Part shown: one piece after another, positions 30,192 to 40,920 of the stretch
Position numbering within the stretch: the stretch's first letter is position 1
How the letters are laid out: every line of letters begins with the position of its first letter
NCBI GenBank assembly: GCA_021464245.1
Contig: JADCRB010000001.1
Span: 8,370,513-8,434,512, forward strand
Origin: Carallia brachiata
Lineage: Eukaryota; Streptophyta; Magnoliopsida; Malpighiales; Rhizophoraceae
Direction of reading: 5' to 3'
Length of the DNA: 64,000 nt
The notes under the pieces: model-generated
The model's database searches: none
What the model was told of the DNA's origin: nothing
Seen by the model: only the letters and a program-made list of their open reading frames with translations
Position numbers and translations under genes: made by a program

Positions 30192-31581
30192 GGGCCCGTT
30201 TAGAGACGCTGTCAGTTTTTTGTTTCTGCTTTTCAATTTCTGTTTATTGTTTTTGCTGTTTGCTGAATTTTTGTGTTTATTGCTGTCAATTTTTGTTTTT
30301 TTTTCTATAAGAATAAAAAAATAGATAGAAAAAGGATAGTGAGAGAAATGGTAAAAAGAGTATAAATATAGAGAGAAAGAGGGTAGAGAGAGAATGAGTA
30401 GAGAGAGAAAAAGGAGAGAGAGAGGGTAGAGAGAGAATGAGTAGAGAGAATGGTAAAACAAGAAAAAAGTGAAAGAGTCTGGGTAGAGAGAGAATGAATA
30501 GAGAGAGAAAAAGGAGAGAGAGAGAGAGAGGGTAGAGAGATAATAATAGAGCGAGAAAAAGGAGAGAGAGAATGTGGGTAGATAGAAAGAGAGAGAATCT
30601 GGGTAGACAGAGAATGGTAGAGAGAAAAAAGAGAGAGAGAGATGGCAAAGAGAGAACGAGTAGAGAGAATGATAGAGCAAGAAAAAGAAGAGAGAATGGT
30701 AGAGAGAGAAAAATGAGAGAGAGAGCGGGTATATAGAGAATGAGTAGAGAGAATAGTTGAGGGAGAAAAAGGAGAGAGAGAGAGAGTGGGTAAAAGGAGA
30801 ATTAGTAGAGAGAATGGTGGAAAGAGAAAAAGGAGAAAGAGGGTAGAGAAATAATGAGTAGAGAGAGAAAAGAGAGAGAGGGTAGAGAGAGAATGGTAGA
30901 GATAGAAAAAAGGGAGAGAGGAGAGAGAGAACGATAGAGATAGAAAAAGGAGAGAAAGGTAGAGAGAGAATGAGTAGAGAGAGAAAATAGAGAGAGAGGG
31001 TAGAGAGAGAATGGTAGAGATAGAAAAAAGGGAGAGAGGAGAGAGAGAATGATAGAGATAGAAAAAGGAGAGAGAGCGTAGAGAGAGAATGAGTAGAGAG
31101 AGAAAATAGAGAGAGAGGGTAGAAAGAGAATGATAGAGATAGAAAAAGGAGAGAGGGTAGAGAGAGAATGAGTAGAGAGAAAATAAAGAGAGAGGGTAGA
31201 GAGAGAATGGTAGAGATCGAAAAGGGAGAAAGATGGTGGAGAGAGAATGAGTAGAGAGAGAAAATAGATAGAGAGGGTAGAGAGAGAAAGAGTAGTGAGA
31301 GAAAAAATATAGAGGGATAGAGAGAGGATGAGTAAAGTGAGATATGGTAAAGATGGTGGATAGAGAAAGAAAATGTTGTGAGAGAAAGTATAGAAAAAAA
31401 AGTGAAAAACAAAATCGCAAAGCTATTTTTATTGTTTTCCCAATTTGATTATTTTCTTTGAAAAACACTTTTAACTTTTCAACAAAAAACAGAAAACAAA
31501 ATCAATAACAAACATGTTTCCTGTTTTTTTTTGTGAAAAATAAACAGAAAACAGGAAACATAATCGTTAACAAACGGGGCC
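30192..31581. mobile_element. Tourist-like (PIF/Harbinger) element expanded by GA-rich repeat
   Basis: The left end GGGCCCGTTT and the reverse complement of the right end GGCCCCGTTT form a short inverted repeat, and both ends abut TTA (30189-30191 and 31582-31584), the target duplication typical of PIF/Harbinger elements. Sub-terminal sequences are T-rich on the left and A-rich on the right (TTTTTGTTTCTG, and its counterpart in the reverse complement of the right end), extending the symmetry. The middle kilobase is purine-rich satellite-like DNA. Long minus-strand frames inside it (up to 407 codons of Ser/Leu/Phe/Tyr) are artefacts of that repeat. Confidence 0.65.
30335..31400 (+). repeat. 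GA-rich degenerate minisatellite, about 1.06 kb
   Basis: Units are variants of GAGAGAGAATGAGTAGAGAG, GAGAGGGTAGAGAGAGAATG and GATAGAAAAAGGAGAGAG, repeated dozens of times on the plus strand with almost no pyrimidines. Because no unit has many stops on the minus strand, two overlapping frames stay open for about 390-410 codons; they have no protein-like composition and I do not call them genes. Confidence 0.9.
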
Positions 31582-31732
31582 TTAGGTTTCATCAACTAGA
31601 GTTTGGTTACTTTTCTGAAGACCAATATTTCTTATTTTATATTAAGCAGGCACAAATCAATGTAGACGTCACCTTTTTAATTTATTATTTTTTAATTTAT
31701 TATTAATAAGTTTACATTTACTTTGTTAAACA

Positions 31733-31990
31733 GATTCCATCTTTCTTCTTTTTTAAAGTTGCTTTCACTTCTGAAATACAAATACCTCTAGAATAAACAA
31801 TTTTCTTTAGATGACCACAAAGATCTTCAGAATTTCCTTGGCAATTATCATTAAAGAATTTATCAAAATAAGTTCTTCACCTCTCCTTAATCTTATCCTC
31901 ACTCACTAGGATCTTTTGTGTTTCATTTTTAATACATCTGATTTGGGTAAGATCTCAGGTCCTCTGTTTCCTAGTTTTATATGCTTTTAT
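31733..31990 (-). pseudogene. RTE-type LINE reverse-transcriptase fragment, decayed
   Basis: Minus-strand translation gives, in order, KTRKQRT, a stop, DLTQIRCIKNETQKILVSED, KIKER, a stop where the family has Trp, then YFDKFFNDNCQGNSEDL, and ISEVKATLKKKKDGI. This matches the linker between endonuclease and reverse transcriptase in plant RTE-clade LINEs (pattern ...RDLxQVxCIKxExxxVLVxExxIxxRWxxYFxxLFN...EVKxALKxMK). Two in-frame stops and the missing flanks show a dead fragment. Similarity is recalled from the family, not searched. Confidence 0.7.
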
Positions 31991-32145
31991 ATGGAGGATG
32001 GTATTGTATTTATGCTCAGTTCATATTATAGAATTGTCTAGCCTTTGGAGATTGATTGAATATTCATGGGCTAACAATATCATATTAGTCTATCCAAATA
32101 ATTTCTCAAAATAGCATATAATGAAATAACATTATACCTTCTCAT

Positions 32146-32447
32146 GGGATAAAGGAAATATTAATCTTAAACTTGTATGAATCTTTATAATTAAGTTTTA
32201 AATTTTTTATTTTTTAATTTCAATCTTAAACCTTCAAAATCTATTATAATTAAGTCCTTTCGTCAACAGTATTTGGATTATTTCCATTAGTTAATGTACA
32301 AGACTAATAGAAATAATTCCAATAACGTAGATAGAAGGATTTGATCACAAAACTATTGAAAATTTAGGACTGAAATGACAAATAAGAAGGTTTAAAACTC
32401 AATTATAAAAATTTGTAAAAATTTAGGACTAATATTTGCTTTATTCC
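32146..32447. mobile_element. Second, decayed copy of the long-TIR element family
   Basis: The left half (GGGATAAAGGAAATATTA, TTTATAATTAAGTTTTAAA, CAATCTTAAACC) and the reverse complement of the right half (GGAATAAAGCAAATATTA, TTTATAATTGAGTTTTAAA, CAGTCCTAAA) pair over nearly the whole length. The flanks CCTTCTCAT and CCATCTTAT agree at 7 of 9 positions, as an eroded 9-base target duplication would. The AGTCCTAAA and GAGTTTTAAA/GAGTCCTAAA words link it to the element at 13825-14326. Confidence 0.6.
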
Positions 32448-32639
32448 AACCATCTTATTCTATACTATGAAATAAATCTAAAGATCCATGTACAAACGTA
32501 CCCACAAAAATGAGATTACCAAATAAATCAAAAAAAAAAAGAAAGGTATTTTGTTTTCTCATTTTAAGTCCATAGGACTGTAAAAAGCTCTTCCTTTCTC
32601 TTTCTCTAAAAGCTCCCTCCCTCTGATTCTCCCCCAAAG

Positions 32640-33616
32640 CTATATTCCCATGGTCGGTAGTGGAGGCTTTCTAGCTACCACTGCCAGCCATCCCCTTTCC
32701 CTCTCATCTCTCTGTTGCTCTACCCCTTATTCTCTATCCTCCTCTTTATTTCTGTCATTTCCCTGTTTTCTCCACTGCCTCAAAACTCGTCCATCTCCCT
32801 TTCTTCCTGCTTTTTCTTTAGATCTTGTAGCATTAAAGGAACCCATGACCCTTCCAACACCAAATTCAGGTTCCTCACAGGCCAGATCTCCTTATGCAAT
32901 TTCAGACGCCATCTCCGCCATCTCTTTTGCCCCAGAGTCGTCGTATCGACTGCCGACGTAGCCATTGAAGATAGCTCGGGGACTGCTGAAATGGGCGCCA
33001 ATGGTGCTGCTCTCACCGTCGTACCTCCTTCGGCTGTCATCGCCTTTGTTGTCACTATCTCCGCCATAGCCGACCATATTCCCTTCGCCACCGTCTTCGT
33101 CTAACGTGCCGCTACTGCCACCGCCACCGCCGCCGTGGTCGCCGCCACTGCCACCATCCAGGATCTATTTTGTCTTTTTTAGAGTTTTTTTGGGAAGGGT
33201 TGATCACTATTTATCTCAAATGGGTGTTCCACTGCTATTATATGTGTGCTAGTTAGTAGACCAATGTCTTTAGAAGTCAATATCAGTAATGTTCCATCGA
33301 TTTCGGTCATTATTCTACCTTGGTATGGTGTCTTCTGGTACTGGTAGTTTAGTTTAACTGGATTAGATATAGTTGACTACTTGTGGTTAGTTAGGTTTAG
33401 TCTCGCGTCGATTTGTATTCTCGAAAGAGGATTATATTTTAAAGGACTGTGTGTCCGGTTTGAAAAATGTCAATTTGACCTTTTATGTTGTAGGCCATTA
33501 GAGTTGTGCTATTTTTTTACTCTATGCAAGTATTGTCGACACCTCTATGTCGATCCTATATACAATTTCGATGGATTTTAATGAGAAAGATTTCCATTGT
33601 GTCAAAAAAAAAAAAA
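32640..33616 (+). mobile_element. Possible poly-A-tailed retroposon or retrogene remnant
   Basis: The block starts with a pyrimidine-rich leader and an open frame of 103 codons (32650-32961) with no recognisable domain, then runs through GC-richer sequence with CCGCCGCC-type repeats near 33110-33150. It ends with a stretch ending TTTCCATTGTGTC followed by 13 A (from 33603). A 3' oligo-A tail after non-repetitive sequence is typical of LINE, SINE or processed-RNA insertions. I could not find a convincing target-site duplication. Confidence 0.35.
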
Positions 33617-33619
33617 GAA

Positions 33620-34780
33620 AGAAAAACACTTGTGAGGTAATAAAGATAACATCTGGATGTTAGAGGGTGTTAACTAAGAGCAAATGTAAAGAGAGAGAGA
33701 GAGAGAGAGATAAACATCATGTAAAGATTATTACAAAGAGATAAATATGTTTTATACATTTTAGTATAGAGTAATTAGCTAGACTAAAAGGGAGACTGAG
33801 TTATCTCTTACACATTTTTTTTTTATATTAACCTCAATAATTTTATACGTCATAAGTTATAGTATAAAAATAGTGTAAAAGTTTATGAAACAAACTTATA
33901 AATAATATGTATAATATTTAACTCAGTTCCCACTCGATCAGTCTAACTCGGTCCGTCCCACTCAATCCATGTGTCATTTGACATTTTAATATTCCATTTG
34001 CCTTTTTTTTTTTTTTTGTAAACAAAGAAAAAGGTATATTCCATATATATTGGTCTATTACACTTATAAACTAATATTTGAAATCATTCGTTGACATTCT
34101 TATTTAACTTTCTTCATAAGAATGACCTTCAATCTAAGCATTGTTGAGTTTAAATAGATCTTCCTCGTACACGCTCACAAATTTGAAACCTAGCAAACTA
34201 CCTCACTATAAATCTCCATTTATTTAGGATGTTCGGTGCCGAAGGAACCTAGTATCATGACAATGTTTGAGAAGACCCTCTAAATAGTTCTTTCTTAGTT
34301 ATTCTAATGAGTTAATGTAGAAAACAATAATTTTTTTTTCATTTCACAACAGTAATTTTAAAATAATAATGAATTAGTGAGTTATATAAATAATTAAATT
34401 CAAAAAAAAGAAAAAAATCATATGCCTGTTAAATGCATGGTTGTTAGAACCGACTGAGACCGGCCGGTCCGATTGGTTCAATCGGTTACCGGTCGAAGGT
34501 TCGGGCCGGTTTATGCCATTTTTTGGAGAAGAACTGGACCGGTCAAAAATTGATCAAAAATCTGTCAAAATCGGTTAAATTCGGTCAAAATCGGACCGAT
34601 TAAAAATAAACTAAATATTTATAAATTATACCCCAATATTTATTTAAACTACAATTTAAGTTCTAAATTTAATTAAAATTTTTTTAATTTAGTTCTAAAT
34701 TCAATCAAAACTTTCAATTTAATCTTTAAAATTAAAAAAATTAATATTTAATCACTATTTATATATATTATTCTTTTAAT

Positions 34781-34820
<40 letters not shown>

Positions 34821-34897
34821 CCGATTCAAATATTAATTTAATTTTGACTTATTAATATTTTCGATTTGATAACTGGTATAATCCTATCAACCTTTAT
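33620..34897. other. Gene-free region
   Basis: Contains a GA microsatellite at about 33692-33712, a long TA run at about 34783-34817, and at 34440-34610 a run of CGGTC/CGGTT words (for example GACCGGCCGGTCCGATTGG) that resembles plant transposon terminal sequence but whose borders I cannot define. Confidence 0.5.
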
Positions 34898-34900
34898 TAA

Positions 34901-35645
34901 GGGGGTGTTTGGGTTAACTTTTGAAAGGGTGCATTTGCGTTTCATCTTCAAAAAGTAGGAAGATAGGTGTTTGGTAAACTTTTTAGTGTTACTTTTTGAT
35001 TCTGCTTATTTCCTTATTTGACTTCCTAACAGCAGTTGATTGAAAAGTAGTTCCGACCTACTTTTTGCTACTTTTTAGATTACTTTTCACTTTTTAATAT
35101 TAATAATAATTTATATGGACTAAATACCCTTAAAGAATATTTACATAATTTTACTATTTTTTTTACTTCACATATGAATTAAATATGTTAATTTATTTTA
35201 TTAGTTTATATAATTTCAATAATTTTTTTTCAAATATTCTTAAATAATATTTTTTTTACTTTAATTTTCTTTAATGTGGACATTTATAAAAAAAAAATTC
35301 AAATATAATAATTTTTATAATTTAATAAAAATTAATATTTTTTTAAAAAAGTTAAAAATTAAGTAAAATAATTCTCAATATTATTTATAAAATATTATTT
35401 TAAAATATAAAATTATAAAATATAAAAATAAAAATATTTAATATAATATATCTACACAAATTATATGTCTAAATTAGACATTTAGTTATTCAACAATAAC
35501 AGCAAGTATAAAATTAACCAAACACTTTATTAATTTTATCAGCAATCAGCAACAACAAATAGAAATCAGCAATCAGCAATCAGCAGCAGCAATCAGTAAC
35601 AGCAATCAGTAACAGTAACATTCAACAGCTAACCCAAACAGACCC
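34901..35645. mobile_element. 745-bp PIF/Harbinger-like MITE
   Basis: The left terminus GGGGGTGTTTGGGTTAACTT and the reverse complement of the right terminus GGGTCTGTTTGGGTTAGCTG align over about 24 bases, and both ends are flanked by TAA (34898-34900 and 35646-35648). The right subterminal 120 bases are an imperfect array of CAGCAATCAG and CAGTAACAG words. The interior is AT-rich and non-coding. It sits immediately upstream of the presumed first exon of PEX4. Confidence 0.75.
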
Positions 35646-35699
35646 TAAATGCCATCGAGTGAGATCATTTGGTTAGGTATAGCAAATAACTTTTTTCTG

Positions 35700-35850
35700 C
35701 AAATAAATCCACAATTTTTGTATAACGTTAGACGCCATCTGTCGTCATCCGGCGGCCTCTTCTCTTCTTACTCAACTCATTTGATACTTCAAAATCATTT
35801 TCGAAGTATTTGGTCTCAGAATCAAATTCCCAATTGTGCGGTCTGTAACT
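35700..35850 (+). other. Presumed 5' UTR exon of PEX4
   Basis: A GC-richer stretch ends at a strong splice donor, AACT followed by GTAAGT at 35851. A matching acceptor, TTTGTGCAG ending at 37124, precedes 65 bases of leader and the PEX4 start codon at 37190. The 1.27-kb leader intron is inferred from splice consensus only; the transcription start is unknown. Confidence 0.4.
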
Positions 35851-36605
35851 GTAAGTCCTCTCTCTTTTTTTTTTTTTTTTATTCTTCTGTGGTTGTTGTT
35901 GTTGTGTTTAAATCCTCCGTCCGATGCCTGCTAGTGGAAGAAGATGATCTAATTTCGTTGATTTGGGTTGAGTTGTGGGGGTTTTTTTTTTCCTTAAAAA
36001 ATGACGTTAAATTCAATTATTAATGCCATTGGATTCGAAGGGCCATACGATGTTTAAGTTATTATGTTAAGTTATTTGGTTGTTTAATTGCTATTACTGC
36101 AAGATGGGGTTCTGGAAAAGACATCAACTTCCACTGCAACCCCATTTTTCTGTTTTTGCTTCTTTTTTTTTTTTTTTTCTTTGTATTTTGTTGTGTTTGG
36201 CCTCTGGTTTTCTGCTGTGAAATGGATAGATGTTGTTACTCATACGATTGAGACAGATTCCTTATAGTCTGTTGCAATTTGAGAACGGCTTCTTGGTGTG
36301 TTCCTACTGCGAGGATGCTGGGTGTAATTTTATTTCTTGGTTTTGGTTGGAGTTGATGATAAAGATTTGCAGTGGTTCTCGGCTATAAGGTGTTGTATGG
36401 AACTCATTACAGAACATGATATATTCTGAGCGACCAGCTGGAGAGACATATCTTTGTAGGGATTTGGAAGCTTGAGCGTGTCTAAATGGCCTGTGAGGAG
36501 TGTCGACCAGATGTTGAAGAAGAAAAACGTTTAAAATGAAGGAGAGGAAGAGGGTGATTGCAGGGTGGGCGGTTTCTTTAAGATTTCTTTGTATGGAAGG
36601 AGCAG

Positions 36606-36651
36606 AGGAGGAGGAGGAGGAGGAGGAGGAGGAGGAGGAGGAGAGGAGAGG
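36606..36651 (+). repeat. GGA trinucleotide repeat
   Basis: About 14 near-perfect GGA/GAG copies lie inside the presumed leader intron of PEX4; flanking sequence to 36710 is also purine-rich. Open frames through it (poly-Glu or poly-Gly) are repeat artefacts. Confidence 0.85.
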
Positions 36652-37189
36652 AGAGATGGGGGGGGAGGGAGCAGAGAAGATGGGAGAGAGGAAAAGAGAG
36701 GAGGGAGAATTTTGGTTTTAGCATTTTTTTTTAAATATAATTATATCTTTTAATTTTTATTTTGTATTAAATGTTACGTGGACATGCCATGTGGTCAATT
36801 CTTTTACAAGTAGACATGCAACGTATGTAGACTAACGGAATTTGTTAGTATATGTTAACGGAAGGTTAGATTTGTTACAAAAAAAATTCTAGGATGACAT
36901 AATTGTTACATTGGTTTATATTTGTTACAATTCGCTAAGTAATGGATTTATTTGTATATTAACCCTATTTTAATTGCAGAGAGATTTAAAAGGTGAATGT
37001 AAATATATAACTTCTTTATTTTTTCAAAAAAAAAAAAAAAAAAGACAATTTTGATCTGTGGGCCTTTGCACACCTTTGATTATGTGGATGTGAATTGTAA
37101 CCCGATCACCTTTCATTTGTGCAGCTACGGAGTTCCAGTCCAATTAACACACGTTTTGAATTGTATTGGATCATTAGGAAACAACCGTC

Positions 37190-39429
37190 ATGCAGGTTAG
37201 ACTAGATTCTCTGTTAATTGTTCTCACTTGTATTTCTCACTTGTATTAGGCTTGCTAGTGGATATATGTGTGTGATAAGAAGGATGTGGAAAATTGGTAG
37301 TGCTAAAACATACAAACGAGTTGTTGGACACTTAGAAGACACCAAATAGTTGGGTCGTTGTGCATAATTCACAGAAGGCCAGGCCTTCATCTTTGATATA
37401 TCGGTTTTCTACTGAGGAATAGGTTTTCAGTATATTGTAAAAAGGCTGCCTATGACAAATCTTAGTGATGTGTTTTGTGCCATGCACAGGCATCAAGGGC
37501 AAGGCTGTTCAAGGAATACAAGGAGGTGCAGCGAGAGAAAGCTGCTGACCCAGATATCCAACTAGTTTGTGATGATTCCAACATTTTCAAATGGACTGCT
37601 CTCATTAAGGTAGTAGAAAGTTAAGTTGAAATGATGTATAATGGTAATTGTGACGTTAAATTGATTCACTTGTCTTGCCTTGTGTATAGGGACCATCAGA
37701 GACTCCTTATGAAGGTGGAGTTTTCCAGCTTGCCTTTTCAGTTCCAGAGCAGTACCCTCTGCAGCCTCCTCAAGTGCGGTTCTTGACAAAAATATTTCAT
37801 CCAAATGTCCACTTTAAGGTATAAAAACTTCAATTTGAGGGCTTTATTTCGTCTCTGAATGCTTGACAGATTAGCATTGGGAAGGATCTTATTCTTGTGT
37901 CAAATAAGTACGTATAATGGTTTTTTGGGGTAGTGATTACAATTAATGCATGTCATTTTCATTTTTTCTGTTTCCTGGTTGTTCCCCCCAAAGAACCCCA
38001 CGAAAGTGGGTTCTTGGGAGCATATCTTAGACACGATTAAAAAATGCGGCAGATTCTTGTCATAAAATTTCTCTTAACAATTTGAAATATGTCAAATTAT
38101 GAACTGAATCAGAACTTAGGTGAGCTGGGAGACAATATTAGCATGCTGCACGTGGGCTATTAGTGAACTTATTGAGAATGTAGTTATACTAGCTTGTCTT
38201 TTGGTTTTGTATGTTCTGTCTTCCTCTGTTGCTATCCTTAAAACTTTTACAATTCTGTGAAGGAAACTAATGCTTGAAAAAAACAAGAAAAGGAAGGAAA
38301 TGCCTACTCTTTTATCTCCCCGTTTGATGGAGCTCATGAAATAGGTTAGGTATGGGGAGCATGAACCAACATTTCCAAGATTTTGTTGAACCCTTAATAT
38401 AGACACTTTTCAAAGCTGCTCCAACTTATGGAGTATGATCTTTTGCTTGTGCTGTACAGAGTACGGATCCTTTTTAGACCTCGGTGGAATGAATTAAATC
38501 CTGATAATGGAGTCATTCTAGATTATTGTTACTTTTGTTTTCTCGCAGACAGGAGAAATATGCCTTGATATCTTGAAAAATGCCTGGAGCCCTGCTTGGA
38601 CGCTTCAATCAGTTTGTAGAGCGATAATTGCTTTGATGGCCCACCCAGAACCGGACAGCCCTCTAAATTGTGATTCAGGTAATTTGATCCATGTTTATTC
38701 CTTTTTTCTTTTTTGCATGTATTGAATCACGTTGAGTGGGGAATTAATCTTAAGCTGTCAGCCGATAATTAGAATCCTTTACGATGGACCTTATGCCAAC
38801 AGGCAAATGTTTAGCCATTTGCTACTTTGGAATGGAAAGATGAAAACGCGACATATCGGGTTTTTTTTCTTTTCTTTTTTTTTTTTCCAGTAATTCAACA
38901 TTATTAATAAAAGTTTTTCACCTTTCTACCCCTCACTTTTTGGCAACACGTATGATACTTGTCAGTCATGTCCTCGTTAGCTTACTGTCTGCTATTCTTG
39001 GAAAACAAGTGGAACTATAAAGGGTCTCTTTGTTAGTGTCCTTTGTTTTGTTTGCTTATGTTTTCTTTTCTTCGTCACATGATTTATTGAAACACTAACT
39101 GGAATTGACTTGGACCACCATGTCCAATTTTATACTAACTAATCCAACAAAAACAGCTGTGGACTGTAGAACCTAATAGCACCTTCAACTTAGATCTTTC
39201 TGAAAGTTGATAATCATGTTGCCACAAAAAAGAAAAAAATTTGATAATCGTGTTCTGCAACATAGAGTTTGTTTTCTACAATTTTTAGATGCATGCATGC
39301 TGTTAATGTTTCTCCCTGGGCGACTGTTGACTTTGTGCAGGCAATCTTCTTCGTTCTGGAGACATAAGAGGATATCAATCTATGGCGAAAATGTACACAA
39401 GGCTTGCAGCCACGCCAAAAAAAGGGTGA
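37190..39429 (+). CDS. PEX4: Peroxin-4, peroxisomal ubiquitin-conjugating enzyme E2 (UBC21)
   Basis: E2 enzyme held at the peroxisome membrane by PEX22; it ubiquitinates the import receptor PEX5 so that it can be recycled. Five coding exons: 37190-37195, 37490-37609, 37690-37818, 38549-38678, 39341-39429, all GT-AG and in phase, giving 157 residues, the same length as the Arabidopsis protein. The first coding exon is only ATGCAG, a micro-exon of two codons, which is why simple ORF finders miss the start. The UBC fold is complete: [27 protein letters not shown] with catalytic Cys90, and [10 protein letters not shown]. The C-terminus ends ATPKKG. No frame errors. Confidence 0.97.
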
Positions 39430-39802
39430 CCAGAGTGCAGTTGGATCTTTTTCTCTTGTTTATCTTTTTTTTATATGAACCGCGGATCTTTTTCTTTAAA
39501 ACAATACTTTGATGGCTCAGATATGCTTTGAGCTAATTAACTAACTGGAATGATCAAAATGTTTCTAGTATGTATGAACTTGACTTTGTGTAATATTCTT
39601 ATGCTTAAGCAGAAGATCTTGGCATATGTTTACCGGTAACGTCTGTCACCTTTTCTGGATTGATAGGTACATTTTAAAAGGTCGAATGTTTGCCCTCTGT
39701 TTTTTTAATATTTTTTTATCAATAATCCGGTTTAGGCATTGAATTCAATTGAAGCAAAGTCAAAGCAGAACAAACATTATACCAAGGGTAGGGTATGCTA
39801 AA

Positions 39803-40430
39803 TGTTGAAGGATAAGATATAGAAATTTTATATTTAAAAAAAGGGAGAAGTTAAATAACATATAAATGTAGTCAGAAAATTCATAACTGAAATTTTAAAA
39901 TTTTAGGTAATATATGGTGTCTAAAAGTCTATTTAGTATTATTTGTTTTTTTCTTTTTATAATTCATTTAAATTATTAGATTTATACTTTTATAAATCTT
40001 TATTTAGTATTAGAGTTTAAATCTTAGTATTCCTCACATTTAATGGTGAACTAGAACTAACTCAGGTGAGTTGGGTCTAACTCAGATGAGATAGGTCTAA
40101 CTAACTCATATGAGATGGGTCTAACTTAAGTGAGTTGACTTTTGTTATTTGTTCACGTTTCCAGTTTAAGTGAGTTGAGCTTAACCTAAGTGAGTTGAAT
40201 TTTCGCGTGAGAAGGCGTGTTGAAGAATAAGATATAAAAATTTCATATTGAAAAAGAAGAGAAAAGTAAAATAATATATATGTATGATTAGAAAATCAAT
40301 AATTTAAGTCTTAAAATTATAGGTAAAATGTGATGTTTAAAAATTCATTTAATATTATTTGATTCTTTCCTCTTGTGATTCATTTAAATTATTAGGCGTA
40401 TACCTCTACAAATCTTTACACTAAACCTCT
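39803..40430 (+). repeat. Direct repeats of about 210 bp, TRIM-like
   Basis: TGTTGAAGGATAAGATATAG at 39803 is repeated as TGTTGAAGAATAAGATATAA near 40210. The copies stay alignable through AGAAAATTCATAA/AGAAAATCAATAA, TTTAGTATTATTTG/TTTAATATTATTTG, ATTCATTTAAATTATTAG and ATAAATCTTTA/ACAAATCTTTA. Between them lie short repeats around GGTGAGTTGGGTCTAACTCA. Two same-orientation repeats starting TGTTG, with about 200 bp between them and no coding region, fit a terminal-repeat retrotransposon in miniature. I see no clear primer-binding site or target duplication. Confidence 0.5.
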
Positions 40431-40920
40431 ACAAATCTTTACACTAAACAATTGAAGGAAAGGACCTTGGGAGAATGGAAGGCATCTAGAAATTATAAGG
40501 TGGATGTGATTCTTTTCCTTTAATCAGTCGTCTAATTTTAAGGTCGATGGTAGCTTGCTTGTGTGAATGTCAATGAAATTCGTTTCCATCAGGATAAAAA
40601 TGTACAAATTACCCATACAGTATCTTATGCCTTATTGCATACAGGAAAAAATAACTATTGAATACGCATAAATTTTATTTTCTTTTATGGTACCAACATG
40701 CAGAATATATATATTTGTTTATTTATTTTAATGCCTTGATTGAAATTAGAATTCAAGATCTTCAATCCTATAGACAGCTTCAATACTAATTGTGCTTATT
40801 GATAGCATGTAGAAAGATTGTGGTGCAAACGAGCTACATTATATTTTCTAACGGCTTTAAATGCACGTAAGAATCCTTATTCCAACCGAAGAAGTACAAG
40901 CCATACATAAATCAGAAATA

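Noticed and set aside
30189..31468. Minus-strand frames of 407 and 387 codons
   Set aside because: Both lie in the GA-rich minisatellite, overlap in different registers, and consist of repeated Ser/Leu/Phe/Tyr words; they stay open only because the repeat lacks stops.
34440..34610. Possible tRNA-derived SINE from the GGTTCGGGCC-like text
   Set aside because: No A box/B box pair with correct spacing and no oligo-A tail; the CGGTC words look more like transposon ends.
36536..36753. Two open frames encoding poly-Glu and poly-Gly
   Set aside because: They are translations of the GGA repeat within the presumed PEX4 leader intron.
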